A DNA stretch of 64,000 nucleotides from Yersinia intermedia (GTDB lineage: Bacteria; Pseudomonadota; Gammaproteobacteria; Enterobacterales; Enterobacteriaceae): NCBI RefSeq assembly GCF_900635455.1, contig NZ_LR134116.1:1-64000 (forward strand), in the 5' to 3' direction. Position numbers and translations under genes: made by a program. The notes under the pieces were generated by a model that was not told the origin of the DNA, did no database searches, and was given only the letters and a program-made list of their open reading frames with translations. Shown in pieces: positions 1-8,921 of the stretch; position 1 is the first letter of the stretch, and every line of letters begins with the position of its first letter.

Positions 1-572
1 AGATGAATAAAACAGAAGGCTACCCTGATGGGTAGCCTTTTTGTATTTATAGTTCTGGTTGACCCGTTTTGAGCCATCTACAAATAACTCAACGATCTGA
101 TTTGGTTGATTAATGTCTAATTGCGCTATTACAGTATCCATCGGCTCGTCACTTGCCAAAGCGATAACGTATTCATCGATCAAATCAGCGAAAGGCTTAC
201 CTACCGCCGCCCTATAAAGAGCAATTTTGCTGATTTTTTCATGCTTAAAACCCTCAACTAAAATCAAATCGATAGTTGATGTATCTAATCGGCTAGCCAG
301 ATAATGAAGATCCAACGGTGGTTGCTCAGGTGTTTCCGTCATTAATGCCCAGCGGCAATCACTAGCAACCAATGTTTGATGGGCTCCAGCTTTACGCAAT
401 TCATAGCTGTCTTTGCCCGGCGTATCAATTTCCATATTGTGATGAGTATGTTTGATTAAACCGACTCGGATTTGGCGCTGTTGGAGTAAGGGATCAGGTG
501 TTTTAGTAAGGTTGTTTTTCCTGTACCACTGTATGCGGCTATACCGAGTAATGGGGGGATATTTCGATTCAT
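1..572 (-). pseudogene. mobB: mobB, molybdopterin-guanine dinucleotide biosynthesis adapter protein, frame broken
   Basis: MobB is a P-loop GTP-binding protein that assists MobA in attaching GMP to molybdopterin. The start reads MNRNIPPLLGIAAYSGTGKT with the P-loop visible, and later segments GLIKHTHHNMEIDTPGKDSY and LILVEGFKHEKISKIALYR match the E. coli protein. A one-base loss near 487–489 (minus-strand CTT where CTTT is expected) shifts the frame after LIP. The restored frame then stays open through the terminator to base 1, so the true stop is missing and a second indel near the 3' end is likely. Its ATG overlaps the mobA stop (ATGA). These lesions look like base-call errors. Confidence 0.75.
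15..45 (+). terminator. Rho-independent terminator, probably of an upstream rRNA operon
   Basis: The arms AGGCTACCC and GGGTAGCCT enclose a four-base loop and are followed by TTTTTGT on the + strand. No + strand gene of this window ends here, so it must terminate something to the left. In E. coli the gene left of mobB is rrfA (5S rRNA), so an rRNA operon end is the likely source; this is inference from synteny. Confidence 0.7.
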
Positions 573-1164
573 AATGGGCCTCTTTTACCTTGTTCCCATA
601 ACTCGCAATCTGCAGGAGTATTTAGGTTGCTGAATTGATGGGGTTGCCCATTGAATACCACTCTTTTTGCATTGATACTCGCCATAAATATCATTAACTT
701 ACGCTCCCCTTTTGCCAGATATGCTTCTAGGTCGGTTTAAGGACTAACATGCATTAAAGCTAATGTTGGATGCTCACGCTCACTATCACTGACATAAGCT
801 GCAAGAACCTGCCCTTTTGATTGCCAGAGCTGGGAAACCAGATTTAAGTGGCAGCATAGGAACGTCGCAGGGTGCAAATACAACCCATTCGGTAGCTGAA
901 TGACTTAGCCCTGCATGCATGCCAGCCAGTGGGCCCTCACAAAAGCCGGTAATGATATCGTTGATAACGGGAATGCCACTTTTCTTGGTAGAAAGCTTGG
1001 TTGCGATTAGCATTAATCAATAAATCCTCAACCTGGGGCCTTAATCTGTCAATCACATGTTGGTACAGTGGCTTTCCATTAAGGGAAATTAATCCTTTAT
1101 CGTTTCCGCCCATTCTGGACGAACGGCCTCCTGCAAGAATAACGCCTGTAATATTAGGCCGCAT
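569..1164 (-). pseudogene. mobA: mobA, molybdenum cofactor guanylyltransferase, frame broken
   Basis: MobA transfers GMP from GTP to molybdopterin to make the guanine dinucleotide cofactor. The N-terminus [20 protein letters not shown] carries the nucleotidyltransferase LAGGxxxRMGG motif, and the segments GPLAGMHAGL and FAPCDVPMLP are family hallmarks. The frame is lost at an A-run (plus-strand T4 at 980–983) and again at plus-strand T3 843–845. An in-frame stop at 737–739 is explained by a gained C and a lost C a few bases apart. Removing these calls restores a protein of about 197 residues, close to the E. coli length of 194. An ATG at 1171–1173 is a less likely start. It forms one transcript with mobB. 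Confidence 0.8.
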
Positions 1165-1317
1165 TTCTATCACTCCACTGTATTAAACTGACTCTGGGAT
1201 TGTATCTTCAAATAGGTGAACAGGTCAGGATTTACTTTTATTGACAATAGGCTCTCTTTCCCTATGTGAATATCCCTGCTACTTTGTCAGCATATTTTTG
1301 AATAGGATAACTTCGCT

Positions 1318-1591
1318 ATGAAAATGTCATCGTGTTAATGAACTGATTGAGCTTTTTACACCCAGCCTGGCAGCAAGAACCTGATTTAAATCTGGTGCAG
1401 TTTTTACAAAAATTGTCCGAGGAAGCCGGTTTTACAGGTAATTTTGCAGATTTTGACTGACGATGTTCTTATTTATCATCTGAAAATGCGCGGTTCGGCA
1501 TCAACGGAAGTGATTCCAGGTCTGAAAAAGGATTATGAAGAGGATTTTTAAAACAGCACTATTGCGAGCCCGTGGCATCATTAAAGATTAG
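1318..1591 (+). pseudogene. yihD: yihD, DUF1040 family protein, four homopolymer frameshifts
   Basis: YihD is a conserved enterobacterial protein of about 89 residues with no established function. No frame longer than a few dozen codons is open, but dropping one base from each of four runs (A4 1321–1324, T5 1353–1357, T4 1451–1454, T5 1545–1549) restores an 89-residue protein beginning [17 protein letters not shown] and ending LLRARGIIKD, collinear with E. coli YihD. The span is 274 bases, exactly four more than the 270 needed. All four lesions are overcalls of a run, which points to sequencing error. It lies between mobA (opposite strand) and srkA, as in E. coli. Confidence 0.85.
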
Positions 1592-1681
1592 TCACACTCC
1601 TGTCTGCGTAGGTGGGGGCTTTAATGATACTATTTCTTATTCTCAGCGCGCCGCTGCCACTAATACAGACTGAATGTTGTT

Positions 1682-2669
1682 ATGAACAACTCTGCTTTTA
1701 ATTTTCAGACTTTGTCTCCAGACCTGATTATGGACGCCCTTGAGGCTGTCGGGTTGCGGGTGGATTCAGGGTTAACTGCGCTTAATAGTTATGAGAACCG
1801 CGTCTACCAGTTTATGGATGAAGATCGTAAACGGTATGTGGTGAAATTTTATCGTCCCGAGCGTTGGAGCCGTGAGCAAATTACTGAGGAACACCGTTTT
1901 TCGCTTGATTTGGCAGAATCGGAGATCCCGGTTATCGCCCCATTGCAGTTAAACGGCGAAACTTTGCATACTTATGGTGGTTTTTTCTTTGCTGTGTTCC
2001 CAAGTGTCGGTGGGCGGCAGTATGAAATAGACAACCTTGACCAACTGGAATGGGTTGGGCGTTTTCTCGGCAGAATTCATCAGGTGGGTAGCGATGGGCT
2101 TTTTGTTGCTAGACCAACGATGGGTATTGAAGAGTATCTCACCGAGCCGCGTCAGTTACTGGCCCAGCACTGTGTTAGTGCCAGCCAAACAGAAAGACAA
2201 GTTTCTGGCTGCAACCGACTTGTTGATCGCCACTATTAAGCAATACTGGCATACCGATTGGCAGCCATTACGACTACACGGTGATTGCCATCCTGGAAAT
2301 ATTTTGTGGCGTGATGGGCCAATGTTTGTCGATTTGGATGATGCCAGAAATGGTCCGGCGGTTCAGGACTTGTGGATGTTATTACACGGCGAGCGCAGAG
2401 AGCAATTAATCCAGTTGGATATACTGCTGGAAGCTTATGGTGAGTTTGCTGATTTTGATCAGCGTGAACTCGCATTAATTGAACCTTTACGCGCGATGCG
2501 GATGGTTTATTACCTTGCATGGGTAGCCAGGCGTTGGCAGGACCCTGCATTTCCGAAAAGTTTTCCGTGGATGGCGGAGTCTGATTTTTGGTTACAGCAG
2601 ACTGCATCATTTACAGAGCAGGTTAAGCTGTTGCAGGTACCCCCTTTGCAGCTGATGCCAATGTACTAA
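1682..2669 (+). pseudogene. srkA: srkA (yihE), stress response Ser/Thr kinase, one frameshift
   Basis: SrkA is a cytoplasmic choline-kinase-fold Ser/Thr protein kinase that protects stressed cells and sits upstream of dsbA in the Cpx regulon in E. coli. The start MNNSAFNFQTLSPDLIMDAL matches E. coli. The catalytic segment LHGDCHPGNILW and metal-binding FVDLDDA lie in the second half. The frame breaks in C3 at 2163–2165; reading two Cs joins RQLLA to STVLVPAKQKDKFL and gives 328 residues, the family length. The lesion is probably a base-call error. dsbA begins 27 bases downstream, so the two are likely co-transcribed. Confidence 0.85.
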
Positions 2670-2696
2670 AGCTAAGATAATGGAGATTGTTATAGT

Positions 2697-3321
2697 ATGA
2701 AAAAAGTATGGTTAGCTCTCGTTGGCATGGTGATGGCATTCAGTGCATCTGCCGCACAGTTTACGGATGGAACCCAGTACCAGACGTTAAATAGACCAGT
2801 AACGGGTGAGCCTCAGGTCTTAGAGTTTTTCTCTTTCTATTGCCCGCACTGCTATCAGTTTGAAGAGGTTTACCATGTTCCTCAGGCAGTAAAAAAAGCC
2901 TTGCCAGAAGGGACTAAAATGACCCGTTACCATGTTGATTTCCTTGGGGCCATTAGGTAAGCAACTAACTCAGGCATGGGCTGTTGCCATGGCATTGGGT
3001 GTTGAAGAAAAAATAACACCACTGATGTTTGAAGGTGTACAGAAAACACAAACTGTTCAAACTCCTGATGATATCCGTAATGTCTTCATTAAAGCGGGTG
3101 TGAGTGGCGAAGATTATGACGCAGCATTAAACAGCTTTGTCGTTAAATCACTGGTTGCTCAACAACAAAAAGCGGCTGAAGATTTACAATTACGTGGTGT
3201 GCCAGCGATGTTTGTTAATGGCAAATATATGATTAAGAACGATGGCATGGATACCAGTTCAATGGATATCTATGTTAAACAGTATGCGGATGTCGTTAAG
3301 TTCCTACTGACCCAAAAGTAA
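2697..3321 (+). pseudogene. dsbA: dsbA, periplasmic thiol:disulfide oxidoreductase, one frameshift
   Basis: DsbA introduces disulfide bonds into exported proteins and is reoxidised by DsbB. It has a cleavable signal peptide ([20 protein letters not shown]) and the active-site CPHC within [11 protein letters not shown]. The frame breaks in G4 at 2946–2949; with three Gs, HVDFLG runs on into [18 protein letters not shown] and the product is 207 residues, one residue short of E. coli. The cis-proline segment [12 protein letters not shown] is intact. As loss of DsbA would be costly and the lesion is one extra base in a run, an error is the simplest reading. Confidence 0.88.
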
Positions 3322-3332
3322 TTTTGTAAAAG

Positions 3333-3362
3333 GAGGAGCTGGTTTTTGTCAGCTCCTCTTTC
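3333..3362 (+). terminator. dsbA terminator
   Basis: A nine-base-pair stem (GAGGAGCTG / CAGCTCCTC) with an eight-base loop starts 12 bases after the dsbA stop and ends in CTTTC. The T-tract is short but the stem is strong. Confidence 0.65.
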
Positions 3363-3922
3363 ACTTATCAATACCCAGATTGTGCTCAGTACTTCAATTC
3401 TGTATCTACCTCTGACGTGGAAATCATCATGTTTACTAATGTGACGATAATACGACTAAATACTGATTTTATATTTTTCGCAGCATTATTTTAGATGGAT
3501 TCATCTATTTCAGTGATGGATAAATGCCGATATTAGCGATGTTAAAAGATAAAATGAGGCGATGATGAGTAATAAAATAGATAGTGCGATAAATTATCCA
3601 TAAGTGAAATTTATTTACCTTAAGTCTGTAACTGAATAAGTAATATCCACAATTTAGATAAAGGAAAAATGACAGTGAAATTAAAAAACAATCAATGTAA
3701 CTGAATGATTATTCTGGTTTTAAATATTACCCCTAGGAAATAAGCCACATAGTTATAATCTGCACATGTTTTTACTCACAAAGTTATCCACAGATTAGAT
3801 CATCAGGATCATTGAGTGAAAATGCTCTCTTTCGCACAAGAATGGACGCTAAAATTCGTCTCTTGTCGTCAGCTATGGCATTCTTAGTGTTAGACCTTGC
3901 TGAATAAAGATGAAGAAACCTT
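3363..3922. other. AT-rich intergenic stretch upstream of polA
   Basis: No reading frame of interest is present. In E. coli yihF and yihG lie here, and no trace of either was recognised. The stretch carries DnaA-box sequences and should contain the polA promoter, for which no convincing −35/−10 pair could be picked by eye. Confidence 0.6.
3784..3792 (+). promoter_or_regulatory. DnaA box upstream of polA
   Basis: TTATCCACA is an exact match to the strong DnaA box, 131 bases before the polA start. A second, 8-of-9 match TTATCCATA lies at 3594–3602. DnaA stimulation of polA has been reported in E. coli (from memory), which fits the placement. A 9-mer can occur by chance in AT-rich DNA. Confidence 0.5.
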
Positions 3923-6722
3923 ATGGCCCAGATTGCAGAAAACCCATTGATCCTCGTTGACGGTTCCTCTTACCTCTATCGCGCTTACCATGCGTTCCCA
4001 CCACTGACCAACGGCAGTGGCGAACCAACGGGTGCGATGTACGGCGTGTTGAACATGTTGCGCAGTCTGTTGCTGCAATATCGTCCTAGCCATGTCGCGG
4101 TAGTATTCGATGCTAAAGGTAAAACATTCCGTGATGAGCTTTTCGCTGAATATAAATCCCACCGCCCCACCCATGCCTGATGATTTGCGGGCTCAAATTG
4201 AGCCATTGCACCAAATGGTGAAAGCTATGGGGCTGCCTTTATTGGTTGTTTCTGGTGTGGAGGCCGACGATGTTATTGGTACTTTAGCGCAAGAAGCTGA
4301 GAAAGCAGATCATGCCGTATTAATCAGTACTGGTGATAAGGATATGGCGCAATTAGTTACGCCAAATATCACTTTAATCAATACAATGAATAACGCTATT
4401 TTGGGACCGCAGGAAGTATGCGAAAAATACGGCGTTCCTCCTGAATTGATTATTGATTTTCTGGCTCTAATGGGGGACTCCTCAGACAATATTCCAGGTG
4501 TTCCTGGTGTTGGTGAAAAGACCGCACAAGCTTTATTACAAGGTTTGGGTGGGCTGGATGCGCTGTTCAGTAATTTGGATAAAATATCCACACTGACATT
4601 CCGTGGTGCTAAAACCATGTCCGCCAAGTTAGAGCAGAATAAAGATGTTGCTTACCTCTCCTATAAATTAGCCACCATAAAAACAGACGTTGAATTAGAT
4701 GTGACCTGTGATGAGCTAAAAGTTTCGGCCCCTGATGATGATCAATTACATCAGTTATTCAGCCGTTATGAATTTAAGCGTTGGTTGGTTGATGTAGAAG
4801 CAGGCAAATGGCTAGATGGTAAAAAAGATCGGCCAACGGCACAAACAAGTAATAGAGCTTTTGCGGTAGCAGAGCCAGTTGAGGCAGTTGAAGTCACCGC
4901 AGTATTGTCACAAGAGAACTATCAGACCATTTTGGATGAGAAATCTTTAGCTGACTGGATTGAGCGCCTTAAAAAAGCAGAAGTTTTCGCTTTTGATACT
5001 GAAACTGACGGTCTGGATACGCTTAGCAGCAATTTAATCGGTATATCTTTCGCCGTTGCACCGGGTGAGGCCGCTTATTTGCCCTTGGCGCATGATTATC
5101 TGGATTCTCCTGCCCAGCTCGACCGGGATTGGGTATTGGCCACGCTAAAACCACTACTGGAAGACGATAAAGCCCTTAAAGTTGGCCAGAATCTCAAGTT
5201 TGACCAAAGCATGCTGGCACGTTATGGCATTGAGCTGCGCGGTATCGCTTTCGATACCATGCTAGAATCTTACGTTTTAGACAGTGTTGCTGGTCGCCAC
5301 GATATGGATAGTCTGGCAGAGCGTTATCTCAACCATAAAACTATTACTTTTGAAGAGATTGCCGGCAAGGGTAAAAACCAACTGACCTTTAATCAAATTG
5401 CGTTGGAACAAGCTGGGCCTTATGCCGCAGAAGATGCCGACGTTACGCTACAGTTGCATTTGGTGCTGTGGCCAAAACTGCAACAAAGTGAAGGGCTAAA
5501 GCGGGTATTCCAGGAAATTGAGATGCCGTTATTGCCGATTCTGTCCCGTATAGAGCGTACAGGTGTCTTGATTGACCAGAATATCTTGGCCGCACATTCA
5601 AAAGAGCTGACTATCCGCCTCGATGAGTTGGAAAAACAGGCCCACGAATTGGCTGAAGAACCGTTCAACCTGGCATCGCCTAAACAGCTTCAGGCCATTT
5701 TGTATGAAAAACAAAAACTGCCCATTTTGAAGAAAACCCCTGGTGGTGCCGCTTCAACCAATGAAGAAGTGTTGGCTGAGCTAGCGTTAGATTACCCTCT
5801 GCCGAAGGTGATCCTAGAGTATCGTGGTCTGGCTAAGCTAAAAAGTACTTATACCGATAAGCTGCCGCTGATGATTAACCCAGTTTCAGGCCGCGTCCAT
5901 ACGTCTTATCATCAGGCGGTGACAGCGACAGGGCGTTTGTCCTCACGGGATCCTAACCTACAAAACATTCCAGTGAGGAATGAAGAAGGCCGTCGTATAC
6001 GGCAGGCTTTTATTGCGCCCAAAGGTTATCGCATCATGGCGGCTGACTACTCACAGATTGAGCTGCGTATTATGGCGCACTTGTCGCAGGATAAAGGGCT
6101 ATTAGCTGCGTTTGCTGCTGGAAAGGATATCCACCGTGCGACAGCAGCGGAAGTCTTTGGTACGCCACTGGAAAAGGTCACAACTGAACAACGCCGAAGT
6201 GCCAAGGCAATTAACTTTGGGCTTATTTATGGGATGAGTGCTTTTGGTCTGGCGCGGCAGCTAAGTATTCCTCGTGGGGAAGCACAGCGCTATATGGACC
6301 TCTATTTTGAGCGCTATCCCGGCGTGTTGGAATACATGGAGCGCACACGTAAGCAAGCTGCTGATCAAGGTTATGTTACCACTCTGGATGGTCGTCGCCT
6401 CTATTTGCCAGATATTCATTCACGTAATGCAACTCGCCGTAAGGCTGCTGAACGTGAAGCGATCAATGCGCCAATGCAAGGTACCGCCGCTGATATTATC
6501 AAACGGGCAATGATTGCCGTTGATGCCTGGTTACAGCAGGAACCAGAACCATTGGTACGGGTAATCATGCAGGTACACGATGAATTGGTGTTTGAAGTGC
6601 ATGAAAGTGTATTGGAAAGCGCTGAACAAAAAATTCGTGAACTGATGGAGCAGAGTATGCAACTGGCGGTGCCATTGAAGGTGGATGTCGGTGTTGGTGA
6701 TAACTGGGATCAGGCTCACTAG
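3923..6722 (+). pseudogene. polA: polA, DNA polymerase I, one frameshift near the N-terminus
   Basis: DNA polymerase I removes RNA primers and fills gaps in replication and repair. The start [20 protein letters not shown] opens the 5'-3' exonuclease domain. The 3'-5' exonuclease region has FDTETDGL, and the polymerase domain has DYSQIELR and QVHDELVFE. The frame breaks in C4 at 4165–4168; with three Cs, AEYKSHRP joins [14 protein letters not shown] and gives about 932 residues, against 928 in E. coli. The long downstream frame starting near 4110 is therefore not a real start. The break would remove the exonuclease domain, so a base-call error is far more likely than a true null. Confidence 0.9.
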
Positions 6723-6880
6723 CTTTGTGGGTAAGTGGCGATAAATAAAGCATTTTATGTAATTAAGCTACATTTATCCGCTGTTATACGGAGAAGATGT
6801 GCGCTGAATCGTGCCAATTTGTGTAACTATACAACAAAAAATTCTTTTGCCCTGCGAAAAAATGATGTAGAGTTACAGAC

Positions 6881-6987
6881 GTAGGGTACAGAGGTAAGAT
6901 GTTCTATCTTTCAGACCTTTTACTTCACGTAATCGGATTTGGCTGTATATTAGCCGCCCCAGTTATTTATGACTGGGGCGTTTTTTA
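6881..6987 (+). ncRNA. spf: Spot 42 small RNA
   Basis: The 5' part from GTAGGGTACAGAGGTAAGAT onward matches the E. coli Spot 42 RNA almost base for base, including the unpaired CACGTAATCGGATTTGGCTG region used for target pairing. It ends in the hairpin GCCCCAGT…ACTGGGGC followed by TTTTTTA. Spot 42 is an Hfq-dependent regulator of carbon catabolism genes such as galK, repressed by cAMP-CRP in E. coli. Location between polA and engB is conserved. A −10-like TAGAGT lies at 6868–6873. Confidence 0.95.
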
Positions 6988-7133
6988 TTGGGATTTATGG
7001 GGGCTTTTCGCGAACCAATAGGGGAAACAGCAGACCGCCGCAGTGAAAATACGGTTTGATGATTTTTATTCAAGGGGGAGTAATATTGCCGGGTATTAAT
7101 TTAGGGCGATATCAATATCACCCTTGGGGATAA

Positions 7134-7149
7134 CAGCCCTTGCGGGCTG
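7134..7149 (-). terminator. Possible engB terminator hairpin
   Basis: CAGCCC and GGGCTG form a short hairpin just after the engB stop on the minus strand. The following minus-strand sequence TTATCC is only weakly T-rich, so termination efficiency is doubtful. Confidence 0.35.
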
Positions 7150-7160
7150 CTTGTTAGCAC

Positions 7161-7811
7161 TTACTCACCTTCATCGTCATAATCATCAATCATAACTTCT
7201 GGTGGGATCTCGCTAAACCAGGTATCCAGTTTTTCCCGCAGTTTTTCGACGCCAATCTTTTTCAAAGAAGAGAATGCTTCAACCTGAATATCACCCATAA
7301 ATGGAATAATCGCTTCTCGCACCATGTTCAGTTGGGCCTTGCGGGCACCAGAAGCTAGCTTATCCGCTTTGGTCAGCAATAAAAGAACCGGTGTACCAAC
7401 GGCAACGGCCCAGGTGATCATCTGCTGATCTAAATCTTTCAATGGATGGCGAATATCCATCAACACAACTAATCCTTTCAGGCAGTTACGCTTCTGCAAG
7501 TATTCACCCAGCGCACGTTGCCACTTGAGTTTCATCTCTTCCGGGACTTCCGCATAACCATAGCCCGGTAAGTCAACCAGGCGAATGCCGTCAACAACTT
7601 CAAACAGGTTAATTAGTTGAGTACGGCCGGGGGTTTTACTGGTTCTGGCCAGACTTTTCTGGTTAGTTAATGTATTGAGTGCACTTGATTTACCGGCATT
7701 TGAGCGGCCAGCAAATGCCACCTCAATACCTTCATCACGTGGCAGATGGCGGATATCCGGAGCGCTGATGACGAAGTGAGTCATGTGATAGTTATAGTTT
7801 CTGATAGTCAA
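7161..7811 (-). CDS. engB: EngB (YihA/YsxC), ribosome biogenesis GTP-binding protein
   Basis: EngB is an essential cytoplasmic GTPase of the TrmE-Era-EngA-YihA-like group needed for late large-subunit assembly and cell division. The 216-residue product has the G1 P-loop GRSNAGKS at about residues 35–42, switch region [10 protein letters not shown]3 DLPGYG and G4 TKAD. The C-terminus is acidic (DDYDDEGE). An alternative start at the internal Met-10 is possible, but [14 protein letters not shown] aligns with the E. coli start MTNLNYQQTHFV. It is divergent from the csrC RNA gene. Confidence 0.96.
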   Translation of the reverse strand: MTIRNYNYHMTHFVISAPDIRHLPRDEGIEVAFAGRSNAGKSSALNTLTNQKSLARTSKTPGRTQLINLFEVVDGIRLVDLPGYGYAEVPEEMKLKWQRALGEYLQKRNCLKGLVVLMDIRHPLKDLDQQMITWAVAVGTPVLLLLTKADKLASGARKAQLNMVREAIIPFMGDIQVEAFSSLKKIGVEKLREKLDTWFSEIPPEVMIDDYDDEGE

Positions 7812-7927
7812 AATTTGTCGTCTCCGTGAGAGATAGCTTACATGCAGCGATTATAACTGCATCAGGCAAAAAAAAGGGGGTTTATCTTTTATACCCTCCA
7901 AGTAACAGGGTTCAGGTATACTGGCAG

Positions 7928-8088
7928 ACGCGCTGGTTGAGTTGCCTTGAGGGCCGCAGATATGGCAAGGATGGCGCATTGCAGGAGGGAGATACCCGGT
8001 TGTTATGTCAGTGCAGGGAGTGTGCTGTCAGGATATCCTTCTGCAGAAGATGCGAAAAAGGGCGACAGGTTAATCTGCCGCCTTTTTT
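7928..8088 (+). ncRNA. csrC: CsrC small RNA (CsrA-titrating)
   Basis: The 3' end AAGGGCGACAGGTTAATCTG followed by CCGCCTTTTTTCTTT is nearly identical to the E. coli CsrC terminator, and the position between engB and yihI is conserved. Upstream sequence has diverged but keeps several GGA motifs (7969, 7984, 7988, 8017, 8031), the CsrA-binding core. The 5' end is a guess: a −10 TATACT lies at 7917–7922 with a poor −35, which would give an RNA of about 160 nt, shorter than the E. coli 245 nt; the start could lie further upstream. CsrC sequesters CsrA and so controls virulence, motility and carbon storage genes in Yersinia. Confidence 0.85.
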
Positions 8089-8172
8089 CTTTCTCTTCTT
8101 TCTGCTAGATTCCGGCCCAATCCTATACTAAATCCGATCCCATACTTATTTACCCATTTAAGAGCACAGGTT

Positions 8173-8739
8173 ATGAAGCAGCCAAACAAAGCACCACGCG
8201 CGAATATTGCGGCCCCGAAAGGCACCGCCACGCCTAAGCGTATTAGAAAGACCCGTGTAGAGCTTGATATTGAAGCCCGCGAGCGTAAACGTCAGAAGAA
8301 ACACAGTGGTAATCGCTCAGGGGCGAGAACTAACGTAGAAGGCAGCAACAAGAAGGGCCAGTCTGAGACTCAAGAGAAAGATCCACGCATCGGCAGCAAA
8401 GTACCTGTGCCTCTGGTGGTTGAGAGCAAGGTTAAAGCTAAGCCAACCACTAAGCCGGTGGCTAAAGTTGCAGCTAAGCCACGTCTGACGCCGGAAGAAG
8501 AGCTGTCTAAGCTGGAAAACGACGAGCGTCTGGATGCATTGCTGGATCGTCTGGATAATGATGAAGTATTGAGCAAAGAAGATCAGGCTTATGTTGATCT
8601 GACGTTGGATCGTATTGATGCCCTAATGGAACAATTGGGTATTGAATTGGGCGACGACGAAGATGACGAAGCGCCAGAAGAAAAGCAGGAAGACATTCTG
8701 CAATTACTGAAACGTGGTAATCCAAAAGATACATTTTAA
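8173..8739 (+). CDS. yihI: YihI, GTPase-activating protein for Der (EngA)
   Basis: YihI stimulates the GTPase activity of Der and thereby tunes 50S subunit assembly. The 188-residue protein has the family layout: a very basic, disordered N-terminal half (about residues 1–110, rich in Lys, Arg and Ala-Pro) and an acidic helical C-terminal half with [20 protein letters not shown]. The product aligns with E. coli YihI. It lies downstream of csrC and 3 bases ahead of a small membrane-protein gene, which may share its transcript. Confidence 0.93.
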   Translation: MKQPNKAPRANIAAPKGTATPKRIRKTRVELDIEARERKRQKKHSGNRSGARTNVEGSNKKGQSETQEKDPRIGSKVPVPLVVESKVKAKPTTKPVAKVAAKPRLTPEEELSKLENDERLDALLDRLDNDEVLSKEDQAYVDLTLDRIDALMEQLGIELGDDEDDEAPEEKQEDILQLLKRGNPKDTF

Positions 8740-8742
8740 ACC

Positions 8743-8919
8743 ATGAATTGGGTGATCCCGATAATAGCCCTATTACTTACATGTTATCTATTGTGGTTAT
8801 TGGGTAAACTATGGCGACTGTCGCAACGGAGAAAGCGGTTGCGCAGTGCTACTGCGGCCAGACAACGAAAACATCTGCCCTCTAACCGGCCTGGTAGGCG
8901 TAAATATCGGAAGGAATGA
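8743..8919 (+). CDS. Small predicted membrane protein between yihI and hemN
   Basis: This 58-residue frame starts MNWVIPIIALLLTCYLLWLL, a single clear transmembrane segment, followed by a strongly basic tail (QRRKRLRSATAARQRK…GRRKYRKE). It begins three bases after the yihI stop, and its stop lies just ahead of the hemN start, so translation is probably coupled in a yihI–orf–hemN transcript. I do not recognise a named family. The close packing with both neighbours and the inside-positive topology support a real gene. Confidence 0.65.
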   Translation: MNWVIPIIALLLTCYLLWLLGKLWRLSQRRKRLRSATAARQRKHLPSNRPGRRKYRKE

Positions 8920-8921
8920 AC

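Noticed and set aside
569-3321. Interpretation of mobA, yihD, srkA and dsbA as true pseudogenes
   Set aside because: All lesions are single-base changes, almost all in short homopolymer runs, in otherwise conserved sequence, so sequencing error is the simpler account; they are listed as broken only because the given bases are.
4110-6722. An apparent shorter DNA polymerase I starting at 4110
   Set aside because: The first 23 residues are out-of-frame exonuclease sequence; the start is an artefact of the extra C at 4165–4168.
7826-8131. A 101-codon + strand frame between engB and yihI
   Set aside because: It spans the csrC promoter, RNA and terminator, and its peptide has no protein-like features.
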